64,000 nucleotides of DNA from an uncultured Lachnospiraceae bacterium (GTDB lineage: Bacteria > Bacillota > Clostridia > Lachnospirales > Lachnospiraceae), in contig CAJUAA010000004.1 of assembly GCA_910584205.1 (NCBI GenBank), positions 1 through 64,000 of the forward strand, written 5' to 3'. The translations under genes were made by a program, and so were the position numbers. Below are positions 1 through 7,515 of the stretch, piece after piece. The notes under the pieces were generated by a model. It had not been told where the DNA came from. It saw nothing but the letters and a program-made list of their open reading frames with translations, and made no database searches. Position 1 is the first letter of the stretch. Each line of letters starts with the position of its first letter.

Positions 1-196
1 ATGTTAATTGGGCATGGTCAAGTACCCACCATCATGCCAGAAGCCTCTGATTTTTATGCTTTTTTACGGATATTTCTGTCGGGTGAAACATCCCCGCAGA
101 AAATTGTTAAAATTTACTTGCTTGTATTTGCTGTGGAAAATTGTTATTTTTTAAACAATATAAAGGGAGAAAACGTATAAGGGCGAATTGTAGATT
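1..196. other. Leading non-coding or gene-end segment
   Basis: An open frame runs from the first base to a stop at 178-180 on the plus strand. It translates to about 59 residues that I do not recognise, and it may be the tail of a gene outside the window or chance. The 3' half (about 100-165) is AT-rich and probably carries the promoter of the regulator that follows. I could not place convincing -35/-10 boxes with normal spacing. Confidence 0.3.
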
Positions 197-1120
197 ATGA
201 AAGAAAAACTTGTGTGTATGGCGGAAGAATGCATTCGTCTGAGTGAAGAAGAGCGGCCGGAGCTGGTATGGCTGAGGGAGATCTATGAGAGGTTTCGGAG
301 CGGACTGGGAAATCCGGGAAAGCAGGAGGCGGACAGCCTTTTGTATGAGCGGATGTATTCCAGCGCGCCCGGAAGGTCTTCGGATACGCTGAAGATCCGA
401 TACTGGCGGACCGGAAGGCATGTGCCTGTGAACCGGGAGCAGTGTCTGCTGTTCGGACAGGCGCTTCAGATGACAGACGGGGAACTGGACTATCTGATCA
501 AAAATTACTATGACCGGAACGACCGGAGTTTTGAGGAAGAGGAGCAGGAGGACCCGGTCTATCAGGCCAGGAAAGAGCAGATGGACACTCTGGTGATGGA
601 ATATCTGAAAAAGATCCATCCGGGCCGCAGGATCCAGATGAGGATTGCCAAATCCATGCTGGAGAACAACATCCGCCATCTGTATTATATGGATGCCATG
701 AAGTACATCAGCGTCCGCTCCCAGAGGATCCGTCTGTCCATGGACAGCCACATCACAAGCATCAACTATGGTTCGGAGCTTGGCCGGAGCCTTCGGCTGA
801 TCGGGGAGATCCCCCGTAAAACCATACTCCGGCATCTTTTTATACTGGGGATGCCTTATCTGAACCGCTCGCTGATGGATGAACGCCTGACTGTTTTCGG
901 CTATGTGCCTCTGTGCGAGGATCATACGCTGGTGGGCGGCGAGCGTCTGGACTGGCTTCTGATCCGCCTGCTGGAGCTCTATGAGACTGTCTGCAGAGGC
1001 CTGGAACCGGAGCAGTGCAGCAGATGGTTTCAGGATGCATGCCGTGTTCTGGACCGGTATTTTGAAAAGAACGGAAAAAACAGTCTGCGTTTTATGTATT
1101 TTAAAGCATTGAAAGAATAG
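197..1120 (+). CDS. HTH-type regulator heading the peptide cluster
   Basis: A 307-residue soluble protein. Residues about 60-105 look like an XRE-like helix-turn-helix: the pattern SSDTLKIRYWRTGRHVP followed by LLFGQALQMTDGELDYLI matches the recognition-helix and post-helix layout of such domains. The remaining two thirds is alpha-helical and basic with no recognised domain, perhaps a ligand-sensing or protein-contact region. The ribosome site is weak (a GGGAG lies rather far upstream at about 164), but no other in-frame start fits. It is the first of seven co-directional genes and lies 47 bp before the STAND gene, so it is the likely local regulator. Its DNA target is unknown; an inverted repeat at 4215-4246 is one candidate. 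Confidence 0.55.
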   Translation: MKEKLVCMAEECIRLSEEERPELVWLREIYERFRSGLGNPGKQEADSLLYERMYSSAPGRSSDTLKIRYWRTGRHVPVNREQCLLFGQALQMTDGELDYLIKNYYDRNDRSFEEEEQEDPVYQARKEQMDTLVMEYLKKIHPGRRIQMRIAKSMLENNIRHLYYMDAMKYISVRSQRIRLSMDSHITSINYGSELGRSLRLIGEIPRKTILRHLFILGMPYLNRSLMDERLTVFGYVPLCEDHTLVGGERLDWLLIRLLELYETVCRGLEPEQCSRWFQDACRVLDRYFEKNGKNSLRFMYFKALKE

Positions 1121-1167
1121 TCCTGACAGACATCATAAGGTACGGACAGATAAGGCAGGAGATTCAG

Positions 1168-3210
1168 ATGAAGAGAGAAAAAGAGTATCGTCAGGAGCTT
1201 CTGGAATGGAAATGGGACCAGATTGCCCTGAGGGTGAAATACAAAGATACACCGGCGGGTTTTCCGGATGAGGAGACGGGAAAACGGGCGCTTCTTCAGT
1301 GGAAGGAAGAACGGGCGCTGCTTTATAAAAGCCGCAGGCATGAGCTGGAATCTTCGGAGATTTTTTCGGAGGAGCCGTTTGCCGGAAGAGAAAAAGAACT
1401 GCAGGCTGTCCGGGAGGCGCTTGAAAGGCAGGCGGGCCCGGTGGTCCTGTACGGAATCGGAGGGATCGGAAAAAGCGCTCTGGCAAGAGCGTATATACGC
1501 GCCTTTGGGGAGCGGTATGACCATATCCTGTACCTGTCCTTCCGGACAACGATCGAAGAGCTCATCAGCAATGATTTCAATGTGCACATCTCGAACCTGC
1601 AGTATGATACAGGCCAGTATGAGAGCAGGAGACGGTATTTTCTGGTAAAATACGAGGTCCTCCGCAGCATCGCCGCAGGGGAAAAGCTTCTGCTGGTCAT
1701 CGACGACTGCAACGTCCGGCAGGACCGGGATATGGAGCGGCTGTTTGCTCTTCCGTGCCATATGCTGCTCACTAGCCGCAGAAACCCGGCCATCTGGGGG
1801 GCCTGCCGGGGAATCCATGTGCGGGAGATGGAGACCGAAGCGGAGTGGAACGCGTTCATAAAGTGCTATCAGCCCGGAGAACTTTCGGAAGATGAGCGGG
1901 AGCAGTTCGAAGATTATCAGAAAAAAGTGCAGGGACACACGCTTCTGATGCAGCAGAAGCTTCTGCATCCGGAAGGAGAATTCCGGGGGATCGCGGACTT
2001 CCGCAGGGATCTGTTCCGCAGGATCCCGTTGAAAAAGGACGAAAAACAGGCCATGATGTACCTGTCCATCATGCCGGTACAGGGGATTCCGGGACGGCTG
2101 TTTCACACCATCTCCGGGATCGAGGAAAAGATACTGGACCACCTGAAGGAATGCAGCCTGATCCAGTGGACCTACAGCAGAAAATGGCAGGATGAGATGC
2201 TGTTTCTGCATCCCATCGTCGCCCAGGCGGCCAGAGAGGTGTTTCAGCCGTCTGCCATCAACTGCAGGAAGCTGATCAAGGGATTCGGGGATTACCTGAA
2301 TGGAAACGGGAATGACGAAAACTGTACCTGGGGACGCACCTGGCAGGAAAACCAGCAGCTGGAACCTTATGTGCTGGCGTTTGTCGAAGCGTTTCCCAGG
2401 CCAGCGCCGTGGCTGGCAGAGGCGATGGATGAGCTGGTGGTGCTTCTTTGGATCCAGGGATACGTTCAGGAGGCGGAGCAGTATTCCAGGATGCTGTATG
2501 CATCTGTCCTGGAATATTACGGGGAAAACCATCAGATCACCGGTCAGATGGTCCTCCGGCTGGGAACCGTGTACCGCCATAAACAGGCATATGAGAAATC
2601 CAGGAACTGGTATCTTCGGGGACTTTCTATTCTGGAAAACTGCAGGCCGTTCAATCAGTTTTACCTGCTGCATCTGGTATCCGCCTATCACAAGGTGGCA
2701 AGGATGCTGTGGCAGGAGGGTGATCTGGAACAGGCCAGAAAAATGATCGAGAAGACGCTTGACAGCCTGAAGCAGTTCCGCCTGCCGCTGACGAAAGACC
2801 AGGAGGATCTGATCCTCAAGCATGACCGGAGCCTGGCCTACATTCTGCTGGAAAAGGGAAGGATTCTGTTCCGGTGCGGAGACATTGACGGGGCGGATCG
2901 GATCTGCCAAAAGCTGTTTCGGGAGTGTGCGGTGATCATTCGTACCAAATTTCGGATCAACGAATTCATGAATTTTTACATTAAGATTCTTGTGGAAAAG
3001 AGGGAATACGACAAAGCCGAAAAGCATGCGAAACGAAACGTAGAACGTGCGGTGCTGTATCGCGGAAGGGAGTCAAAAGATACGCTGAGCAGTAAAAGGC
3101 TGTATGCGGATATTTTGTTTCTGACCGGAAAGAAGAAAGAAGCACAGATAATCTACGGAGAACTGATGGGAGAATATCCGGACCCGCTTCTGGATGTCGG
3201 GGGGGGGTAA
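1168..3210 (+). CDS. STAND-type NTPase with helical (TPR-like) C-terminal region
   Basis: A 680-residue protein. The sequence PFAGREKELQ (about 69-79) is the usual entry to NB-ARC/STAND domains. It is followed by a Walker A GIGGIGKS at 96-103, a Walker B LLLVIDD at about 173-180, and a sensor motif LLTSRRN at about 195. The C-terminal 300 residues are paired helices with TPR-like spacing, for example AYEKSRNWYLRGLSILENC and YDKAEKHAKRNVERA. STAND proteins are signal-activated ATPase switches; the trigger here is unknown. The start is supported by CAGGAGA before ATG. It sits between the HTH gene and the peptide cluster. By analogy STAND/TPR partners accompany some radical-SAM peptide systems, but a regulatory or immunity-like role is also possible. 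Confidence 0.75.
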   Translation: MKREKEYRQELLEWKWDQIALRVKYKDTPAGFPDEETGKRALLQWKEERALLYKSRRHELESSEIFSEEPFAGREKELQAVREALERQAGPVVLYGIGGIGKSALARAYIRAFGERYDHILYLSFRTTIEELISNDFNVHISNLQYDTGQYESRRRYFLVKYEVLRSIAAGEKLLLVIDDCNVRQDRDMERLFALPCHMLLTSRRNPAIWGACRGIHVREMETEAEWNAFIKCYQPGELSEDEREQFEDYQKKVQGHTLLMQQKLLHPEGEFRGIADFRRDLFRRIPLKKDEKQAMMYLSIMPVQGIPGRLFHTISGIEEKILDHLKECSLIQWTYSRKWQDEMLFLHPIVAQAAREVFQPSAINCRKLIKGFGDYLNGNGNDENCTWGRTWQENQQLEPYVLAFVEAFPRPAPWLAEAMDELVVLLWIQGYVQEAEQYSRMLYASVLEYYGENHQITGQMVLRLGTVYRHKQAYEKSRNWYLRGLSILENCRPFNQFYLLHLVSAYHKVARMLWQEGDLEQARKMIEKTLDSLKQFRLPLTKDQEDLILKHDRSLAYILLEKGRILFRCGDIDGADRICQKLFRECAVIIRTKFRINEFMNFYIKILVEKREYDKAEKHAKRNVERAVLYRGRESKDTLSSKRLYADILFLTGKKKEAQIIYGELMGEYPDPLLDVGGG

Positions 3211-3316
3211 ATCGGTGACAGGATCTGCACAATGTTAAAGTTTACCTTATTGCCGGTTTCGCGGGAAAGGCATAGTATAACCGGCAGATACAGCGGCAGA
3301 GAAGGAAGGTGAATTC

Positions 3317-4186
3317 ATGGCTGCCTGTACCAGGGATCTGGGAGAAGAATTCAGAGCGTTCTGCGCGTCGCTGGAAGAACCGCCGGTGAGACAGGCGGTT
3401 GATTTTCTGGGAATCAATGTCAGCGGCGACCCGGCGGCGAAACCGGTATTCAAGATCTATTATTCCAGAAAGTTCAGCGGCGAAGAGCGCCATCCGGTTC
3501 AGAAGATGCTGTCTGAACGGGGGATGCTCCGGTACTGCAGCATGGTCAGGGATACCAGGGACCGTTCCTGCGTCCGGCTGGACCTGGCGCTGAAGGAGCG
3601 GACGGACCGGAATATGGAATGGCTGTTCGGGAGGCTTGCCCGCCTGACCGCGCTGTTTCGCGAAGGAGAAGAAGAGATCCGGAAACTGGCCGGGATGCAG
3701 ATCACCGGTCGGGAGCGGCACCGAAGCTCCACGCTGTATCATCTGGGATTTACAGAGCAAAATGAAGAGATTACACTGCTGAAATGCCATTTTCTCACAA
3801 GGTGGTGTCCGGACCCGGATCAGCCGGGAAGGGGCAGCGAGTACCGGGACCAGGAGTATCTGAACTACCTGAAGCACTGTAAAATCGCCGCGTACGGGGA
3901 ACTGGCAGATCTGGCGGAGGCTGCGCTGAAGCAGTGCGGCGGCCATCTGTGGATGGCGGGACTGGATATGGGAGCGGCGGGTTACCGGAAATACAAACTG
4001 TACATCAAGCAGCCATCCATGCTTTACGGGAGGCTCCCGGCCATGCTGGGCGAAACGATGGCGGAGCCGTTAAAGGCGTCCGAACGCTGGCATCGGGCGC
4101 ATCCGGAATACGGCTGCGAAGGCGCCGCTTTCTGCGTGGATTCGGATTCCGTCCATTCGCTCAATCTGTATTACGGATGGAAGTAG
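3317..4186 (+). CDS. Unassigned protein; candidate ABBA-fold prenyltransferase-like enzyme
   Basis: A 289-residue soluble protein with no family I can assert. It reads as five modules, each a helix then a beta hairpin: about residues 28-50 (FLGINVSG then FKIYYSRK), 71-94, 138-162 (YHLGFTE then LLKCHFLTR), 210-232 (WMAGLDMGA then YKLYIK), and 268-289 (AFCVDSD then LNLYYGWK). Hairpins of the form G-hydrophobic-D followed by K-hydrophobic-Y-hydrophobic, separated by helices, are the layout of the ten-stranded ABBA barrel of DMATS, CloQ and LynF/PatF peptide prenyltransferases. Cyanobactin peptide prenyltransferases also have a length near 290-320 residues. The IPP isomerase at the end of the operon would fit a DMAPP user. 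This is structural inference from pattern only. The ribosome site GGAAGGTG precedes the ATG. Confidence 0.45.
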   Translation: MAACTRDLGEEFRAFCASLEEPPVRQAVDFLGINVSGDPAAKPVFKIYYSRKFSGEERHPVQKMLSERGMLRYCSMVRDTRDRSCVRLDLALKERTDRNMEWLFGRLARLTALFREGEEEIRKLAGMQITGRERHRSSTLYHLGFTEQNEEITLLKCHFLTRWCPDPDQPGRGSEYRDQEYLNYLKHCKIAAYGELADLAEAALKQCGGHLWMAGLDMGAAGYRKYKLYIKQPSMLYGRLPAMLGETMAEPLKASERWHRAHPEYGCEGAAFCVDSDSVHSLNLYYGWK

Positions 4187-4214
4187 CAATGCTTATAGAT
4201 TTTCTGCATCATGA

Positions 4215-4275
4215 TACAGCAGAAGATTTATAAAATAGATGCTGTACATGAAACAGTATGGAAAGGAGTCACAAT
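4215..4275 (+). promoter_or_regulatory. Candidate promoter/operator before the peptide gene
   Basis: The 89-bp gap before the peptide gene contains a perfect 7-bp inverted repeat, TACAGCA (4215-4221) and TGCTGTA (4240-4246). It flanks a -10-like TATAAAAT near 4229-4236. No good -35 is visible, which would suit an activator-dependent promoter, but this is speculative. A strong ribosome site AAAGGAG (4262-4268) serves the peptide start at 4276. Confidence 0.35.
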
Positions 4276-4443
4276 ATGAGCAGCACGGTAAAGAGAAGAC
4301 TTACATTGACAGAGCAGAACCTGCAGGACATCGACCAGAGACTGGCGGACCTGTCCGCAAAGGGTGTGAAAGCTTCCCAGGAGCATTCCAAAGAGCTGAA
4401 TTTCAGCGGATGTGCTTCCGGCTATTGTCAGGCATGGGATTAA
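4276..4443 (+). CDS. Putative RiPP precursor peptide (55 aa)
   Basis: A 55-residue peptide with an excellent ribosome site (AAAGGAG, 8-nt spacing). Residues 1-40 are polar, charged and helix-forming, as expected of a leader (RRLTLTEQNLQDIDQRLADL). The last 13 residues, NFSGCASGYCQAWD from N42, are unlike the leader: Cys46, Cys51, Tyr50, Phe43, Trp54, small Gly/Ser linkers and a C-terminal Asp. It lies directly upstream of a radical SAM/SPASM enzyme, the classical arrangement for a RiPP precursor. The core could carry thioether or cyclophane crosslinks, and Trp, Tyr or Cys could accept a prenyl group. I do not recognise it as a member of a named precursor family. Confidence 0.7.
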   Translation: MSSTVKRRLTLTEQNLQDIDQRLADLSAKGVKASQEHSKELNFSGCASGYCQAWD

Positions 4444-4481
4444 TGAGACTGGTGGGACTCTGAACAAAACATGACAACACA

Positions 4482-4518
4482 CAGGACAGCGGCCGATTTC
4501 TGTTGGGCCGCTGTCCTG
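4482..4518 (+). promoter_or_regulatory. Stable stem-loop between precursor and maturase genes
   Basis: A perfect 13-bp inverted repeat (arms CAGGACAGCGGCC, 4482-4494, and its complement at 4506-4518) with an 11-nt loop. No U-tract follows, so it is not a full terminator. Its place between a highly needed peptide gene and its modifying enzyme suggests an attenuator or mRNA-stabilising element that raises peptide:enzyme ratio. Confidence 0.65.
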
Positions 4519-4554
4519 CGTCAGAATCCCCGTAAAGGATCGAAGGAGCAGAAA

Positions 4555-5673
4555 ATGAGAAAAAATTTAGATCAGTTTATGAATAAGCCGGGAACGAAGA
4601 TCGTTATCCTGACGCTGACGAATCACTGCAATCTGGCATGTACCTATTGTTATGAACATAACAAGGAAATACAGTCCATGTCGTTTGAGACGGCCCGCGA
4701 CATTGTGGAGCGGGAGATGACAGCGGATGACGGTTCGGATTTCGTGTGTCTGTATTATTTCGGCGGAGAGCCGTTCCTGGAGTTTGAGACGATAAAAAAG
4801 ATCCATCAGTATATGCAGAGCAGAGAATGGCCGAAGGGCTGGTTTGGGTTTGCCACCACAAACGGCACGCTGGTCCATGGGGAGATCCAGGAGTGGCTGG
4901 TGGAAAATGCCTCCAGCATGGAGGTATATGTGAGTGTGGACGGCACCAGAGAGATGCACAACCGGAACCGTTCCGGTTCCTTCGACTGGATCGATCTGGA
5001 CTTCTTCAGCCGGGAATACCCGTTCGCCAAGATGACCGTGACGGAGGAGTCGCTTCCGGACCTGGCGTCCGGCGTCATCAGCCTGCACGAGCGCGGATTT
5101 GAAGTGTCGGCCAATCTGGGATACGGGATCCGGTGGAAGGAGGACGCTCCGGACATTCTGGCAGGCCAGCTTGAAGAGCTGACGGAATATTATCTTGCCC
5201 ATTCGCAGATCAAGCCGGCGACAATCCTGAATCTGGCCATCATGGACATGAATCCCGGAAGCCAGGTTCCCAAACGGTTCTGCGGGGTCGGACCGTATAT
5301 GAAATCCTACGATATTGACGGCCAGGTCTATCCGTGCCATGCGTTCGCGCCGCTCTGCCTCGGAAAAGAACTGGCGGAAAAGGCGAAGAAGCTGGATTTC
5401 ACCTGCCTGCATTCGCTGAGCGATCTGGACGAAAAATGTCGCAGCTGTCCGGTGTCCGGCGTGTGCCCCACCTGCTATGGAATCAATTTCGGTGCCTGTC
5501 AGAACGTGTACCACATTCCGGACGACCACTGCCAGATGATGAAGGTGCAGTTCCTGGCCAATGCGGCGTTCAAATACGAGCTGTACCGCAGAGGGATGCT
5601 GACGCTGGCCCCGGAAGAGGAGTATCGGCTTCTGCGCAACATCCGGGCGGTGCAGGAACTGGCGGAGACATGA
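4555..5673 (+). CDS. Radical SAM/SPASM peptide maturase
   Basis: A 372-residue enzyme. The radical SAM [4Fe-4S] motif CX3CX2C is Cys25, Cys29 and Cys32 (NHCNLACTYCYEH), followed by the FGGEP element that helps bind SAM. The C-terminal part has the SPASM signature: CX12GX4C (CGVG through QVYPC), then CRSCPVSGVCPTC (CX2CX5CX2C) and a later Cys, which would bind two auxiliary clusters. SPASM enzymes of this size install C-S or C-C crosslinks in ribosomal peptides. The start is ATG 4555 with GGAGCAG in front; the longer frame to 4471 is rejected because it translates through the hairpin. The stop overlaps the kinase start (ATGA). Its substrate is presumably the upstream peptide. Confidence 0.88.
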   Translation: MRKNLDQFMNKPGTKIVILTLTNHCNLACTYCYEHNKEIQSMSFETARDIVEREMTADDGSDFVCLYYFGGEPFLEFETIKKIHQYMQSREWPKGWFGFATTNGTLVHGEIQEWLVENASSMEVYVSVDGTREMHNRNRSGSFDWIDLDFFSREYPFAKMTVTEESLPDLASGVISLHERGFEVSANLGYGIRWKEDAPDILAGQLEELTEYYLAHSQIKPATILNLAIMDMNPGSQVPKRFCGVGPYMKSYDIDGQVYPCHAFAPLCLGKELAEKAKKLDFTCLHSLSDLDEKCRSCPVSGVCPTCYGINFGACQNVYHIPDDHCQMMKVQFLANAAFKYELYRRGMLTLAPEEEYRLLRNIRAVQELAET

Positions 5674-6749
5674 GCGGCCTGCCGGAAAGCGGATGTTCGC
5701 ACAAGAACGGCAGAGACATGAGCAGTACGCCGGAGGCGGACAACGGCGTCCGCCGGTTCGAACCCCTGTGGGGAACATGGAGAATCGAGGCGTTTCTGGG
5801 CGAGGGGTCTTACGGAAGGGTCTGGAAAATCTCCCGGACAGAAGGCGGACGGACGGAGGAACGAGCGGTGAAGGAGATCCGCATCCCGTCCTCCGGCGGG
5901 ATGCTGGGCGGCGCGCGGGCGGAAGGCATGGACGCGGACGGTGTGCGGTTTTATTTTCAGGGAGTGCTTCAAAGCACGCTGGAGGAAGTCCGGATGATGC
6001 GGGAGCTTTCGGACTGCGGGCAGATCGTCCGGTTCGAGGACTGCCTGGTCCGGGAACTGGACCGGGAAGGGGAGTTTGGCTGGGTGGTGTTCCTCCGGAT
6101 CGAGCTTCTGCAGACGTTCCGGGAACGCATGATGGAGGAAACCATGACCGTCCGGGACGTGGCCCGTCTGGGTATCCACATATGCCGGGCGCTGGAAGCC
6201 TGTGCCCGGCAGGGCATCGTGCACCGGGATATCAAGCCGGACAATCTGTTCTACTGCGCGGCGGCCGATACGTACAAGCTGGGAGATTTCGGAATCGCGC
6301 ATCATCTGGCGCGTCCCACGGCCGGAAAGGGAAGGGCAGGGACGCTGAGCCACATGTGTCCGGAGGTGTACCGGGGAGAGCCGTTTACCGAAGGGGCGGA
6401 CCTCTACGCCCTTGGGATCATCCTGTACCGTCTCCTGAACGACAACCGGATTCCCCTGCTGCCTCCCTATCCGGAGCCTTTTACTCCGGCCTGCCGGGAT
6501 GAGGCGCTGATCCGGAGGCTGAGAGGAGAGGAACCGGGGCTTCCCCGTCTGGCGGATGAGAACATATATTCTGGACGAGGAATCGGCGTCCGGGTGAAGG
6601 AGACGGAACGCTCCGCCGTAGAAGAGCTTGGAAGGATTGCACAGAAGGCCATTGCCGCCCGTCCGGAAGACCGCTTTTCGTCCGCGAAGGCGCTGAGAGA
6701 AGCGCTGGAGGCTCTGGACCTGCCGGACCTGCGAAGAGACGGGCCGTGA
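5670..6749 (+). CDS. Soluble Hanks-type Ser/Thr protein kinase
   Basis: A 359-residue kinase translationally coupled to the radical SAM gene (ATGA overlap; GGCGGAG before the ATG). Kinase elements in order: glycine loop LGEGSYGRVW, VAIK-like Lys in RAVKEI, catalytic HRDIKPDN, DFG in LGDFGIA, a CPEVYRG segment in the APE position, and ADLYALGIILYRLLN. All catalytic residues appear intact. No transmembrane helix or extracellular sensor domain is present, unlike PrkC/PknB. A short Pro-rich stretch follows the lobe and the C-terminus is the normal kinase end. It could phosphorylate the HTH or STAND protein, or the peptide itself; nothing in the sequence decides. Confidence 0.85.
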   Translation: MSGLPESGCSHKNGRDMSSTPEADNGVRRFEPLWGTWRIEAFLGEGSYGRVWKISRTEGGRTEERAVKEIRIPSSGGMLGGARAEGMDADGVRFYFQGVLQSTLEEVRMMRELSDCGQIVRFEDCLVRELDREGEFGWVVFLRIELLQTFRERMMEETMTVRDVARLGIHICRALEACARQGIVHRDIKPDNLFYCAAADTYKLGDFGIAHHLARPTAGKGRAGTLSHMCPEVYRGEPFTEGADLYALGIILYRLLNDNRIPLLPPYPEPFTPACRDEALIRRLRGEEPGLPRLADENIYSGRGIGVRVKETERSAVEELGRIAQKAIAARPEDRFSSAKALREALEALDLPDLRRDGP

Positions 6750-6787
6750 AATGACCGATGGCTGATGGGAGAGGGAGAAAAAGAAAG

Positions 6788-7321
6788 ATGGAAGATTTGC
6801 TCATATGGGTGGATGAGAAAGACCGGGAGACGGGTTATGGAGAGAAGCTGCTGACGCACAGAGAGGAGCGGCTGCACCGGGCGTTCTCCGTATTTATCTA
6901 TGACCGGGGCAGCGGGAAGATGCTGCTGCACCGACGGGCGGACGGCAAATACCATTCGGGCGGCCTGTGGACCAACGCCTGCTGTTCCCATCCGAGAAAA
7001 GGAGAACAGACAGAAGCCGCGGTCCTGCGAAGGCTGGACGAAGAACTGGGCATGAAGGAGGTCCGCAGGTCTTCCCTGCAGGAACTGGGAAGTTTTCAGT
7101 ATTATAAGAAATACGAAAGCTGTGCGGAGCATGAGATCGATCATGTCTTTTTTCTGCCGGTTGAGGAAGCGCCGGCGCTCAGCCCGGACCCGGAGGAGAT
7201 CCGGGACATCTGCTGGATTCGGATGGACGACTTAAGACAGTGGCTGTCTGACCGTCCGCAGGACTTTACCGCGTGGTTTTCCAGGGCTTTGGATCTGGTA
7301 CAGCGGCATATGCAGGAATAA
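6788..7321 (+). CDS. idi: Type I isopentenyl-diphosphate delta-isomerase
   Basis: A 177-residue Nudix-fold enzyme converting IPP to DMAPP. It has the conserved entry RAFSVFIYD, the active-site Cys66 in TNACCSHP (equivalent to Cys67 of E. coli TNSVCGHP), a Nudix-like segment AAVLRRLDEELGM, and the catalytic Glu116 in CAEHEIDHVF. Length matches the family. I chose ATG 6788 over 6758 because GGGAGAGGGAG lies 10 nt upstream and homologues begin near EDLLIWVD. It follows the kinase by 38 bp in the same direction, so it is probably the last gene of the peptide operon. Bacteria using the MEP pathway do not strictly need Idi, so its place beside a possible prenyltransferase is notable. Confidence 0.88.
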   Translation: MEDLLIWVDEKDRETGYGEKLLTHREERLHRAFSVFIYDRGSGKMLLHRRADGKYHSGGLWTNACCSHPRKGEQTEAAVLRRLDEELGMKEVRRSSLQELGSFQYYKKYESCAEHEIDHVFFLPVEEAPALSPDPEEIRDICWIRMDDLRQWLSDRPQDFTAWFSRALDLVQRHMQE

Positions 7322-7382
7322 AACACAGAAGGGATCCTGAGCGGGTACAGGAAGGACGCAGATGAAGCGGCTGCCGGAAAAG

Positions 7383-7408
7383 GCGGGCCGCTCTGTCCGC
7401 GTCTTTTT
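7383..7408 (+). terminator. Rho-independent terminator after idi
   Basis: Stem GCGGGC/GTCCGC (one G-U pair) with loop CGCTCT, followed by a T-rich run ending near 7408. It closes the peptide/kinase/idi operon. Confidence 0.55.
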
Positions 7409-7444
7409 CTGTATGGCATTTTTGTACGGCAAAAAAGAAAAAGA

Positions 7445-7473
7445 TTGAAGGCGTCCGGGAAATTGCATATAAT
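7445..7473 (+). promoter_or_regulatory. Sigma-A promoter for the GH3 lipoprotein
   Basis: TTGAAG (7445-7450), 17-bp spacer, TATAAT (7468-7473); the coding start at 7516 lies 43 bp downstream. Confidence 0.8.
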
Positions 7474-7515
7474 GGAGAAGACAGTAGATCGGGAACGTGT
7501 GGAAAGGCAGACGGT

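Noticed and set aside
1..180. Open frame at the window start as a real gene end
   Set aside because: No recognisable similarity or coding bias is visible, and its upstream part is outside the window.
1030..3027. A 665-residue open frame on the minus strand
   Set aside because: It is the mirror of the STAND NTPase gene, has no recognisable domain or ribosome site, and its composition (many His/Pro/Arg) is typical of antisense shadows.
197..6749. FxSxx-COOH or HxS-type radical SAM peptide system
   Set aside because: The peptide does not end in FxSxx, and the partner genes do not match those systems.
5670..6749. Class III/IV lanthipeptide synthetase (kinase-containing)
   Set aside because: The kinase stands alone without lyase or cyclase domains and is a normal Hanks-type kinase.
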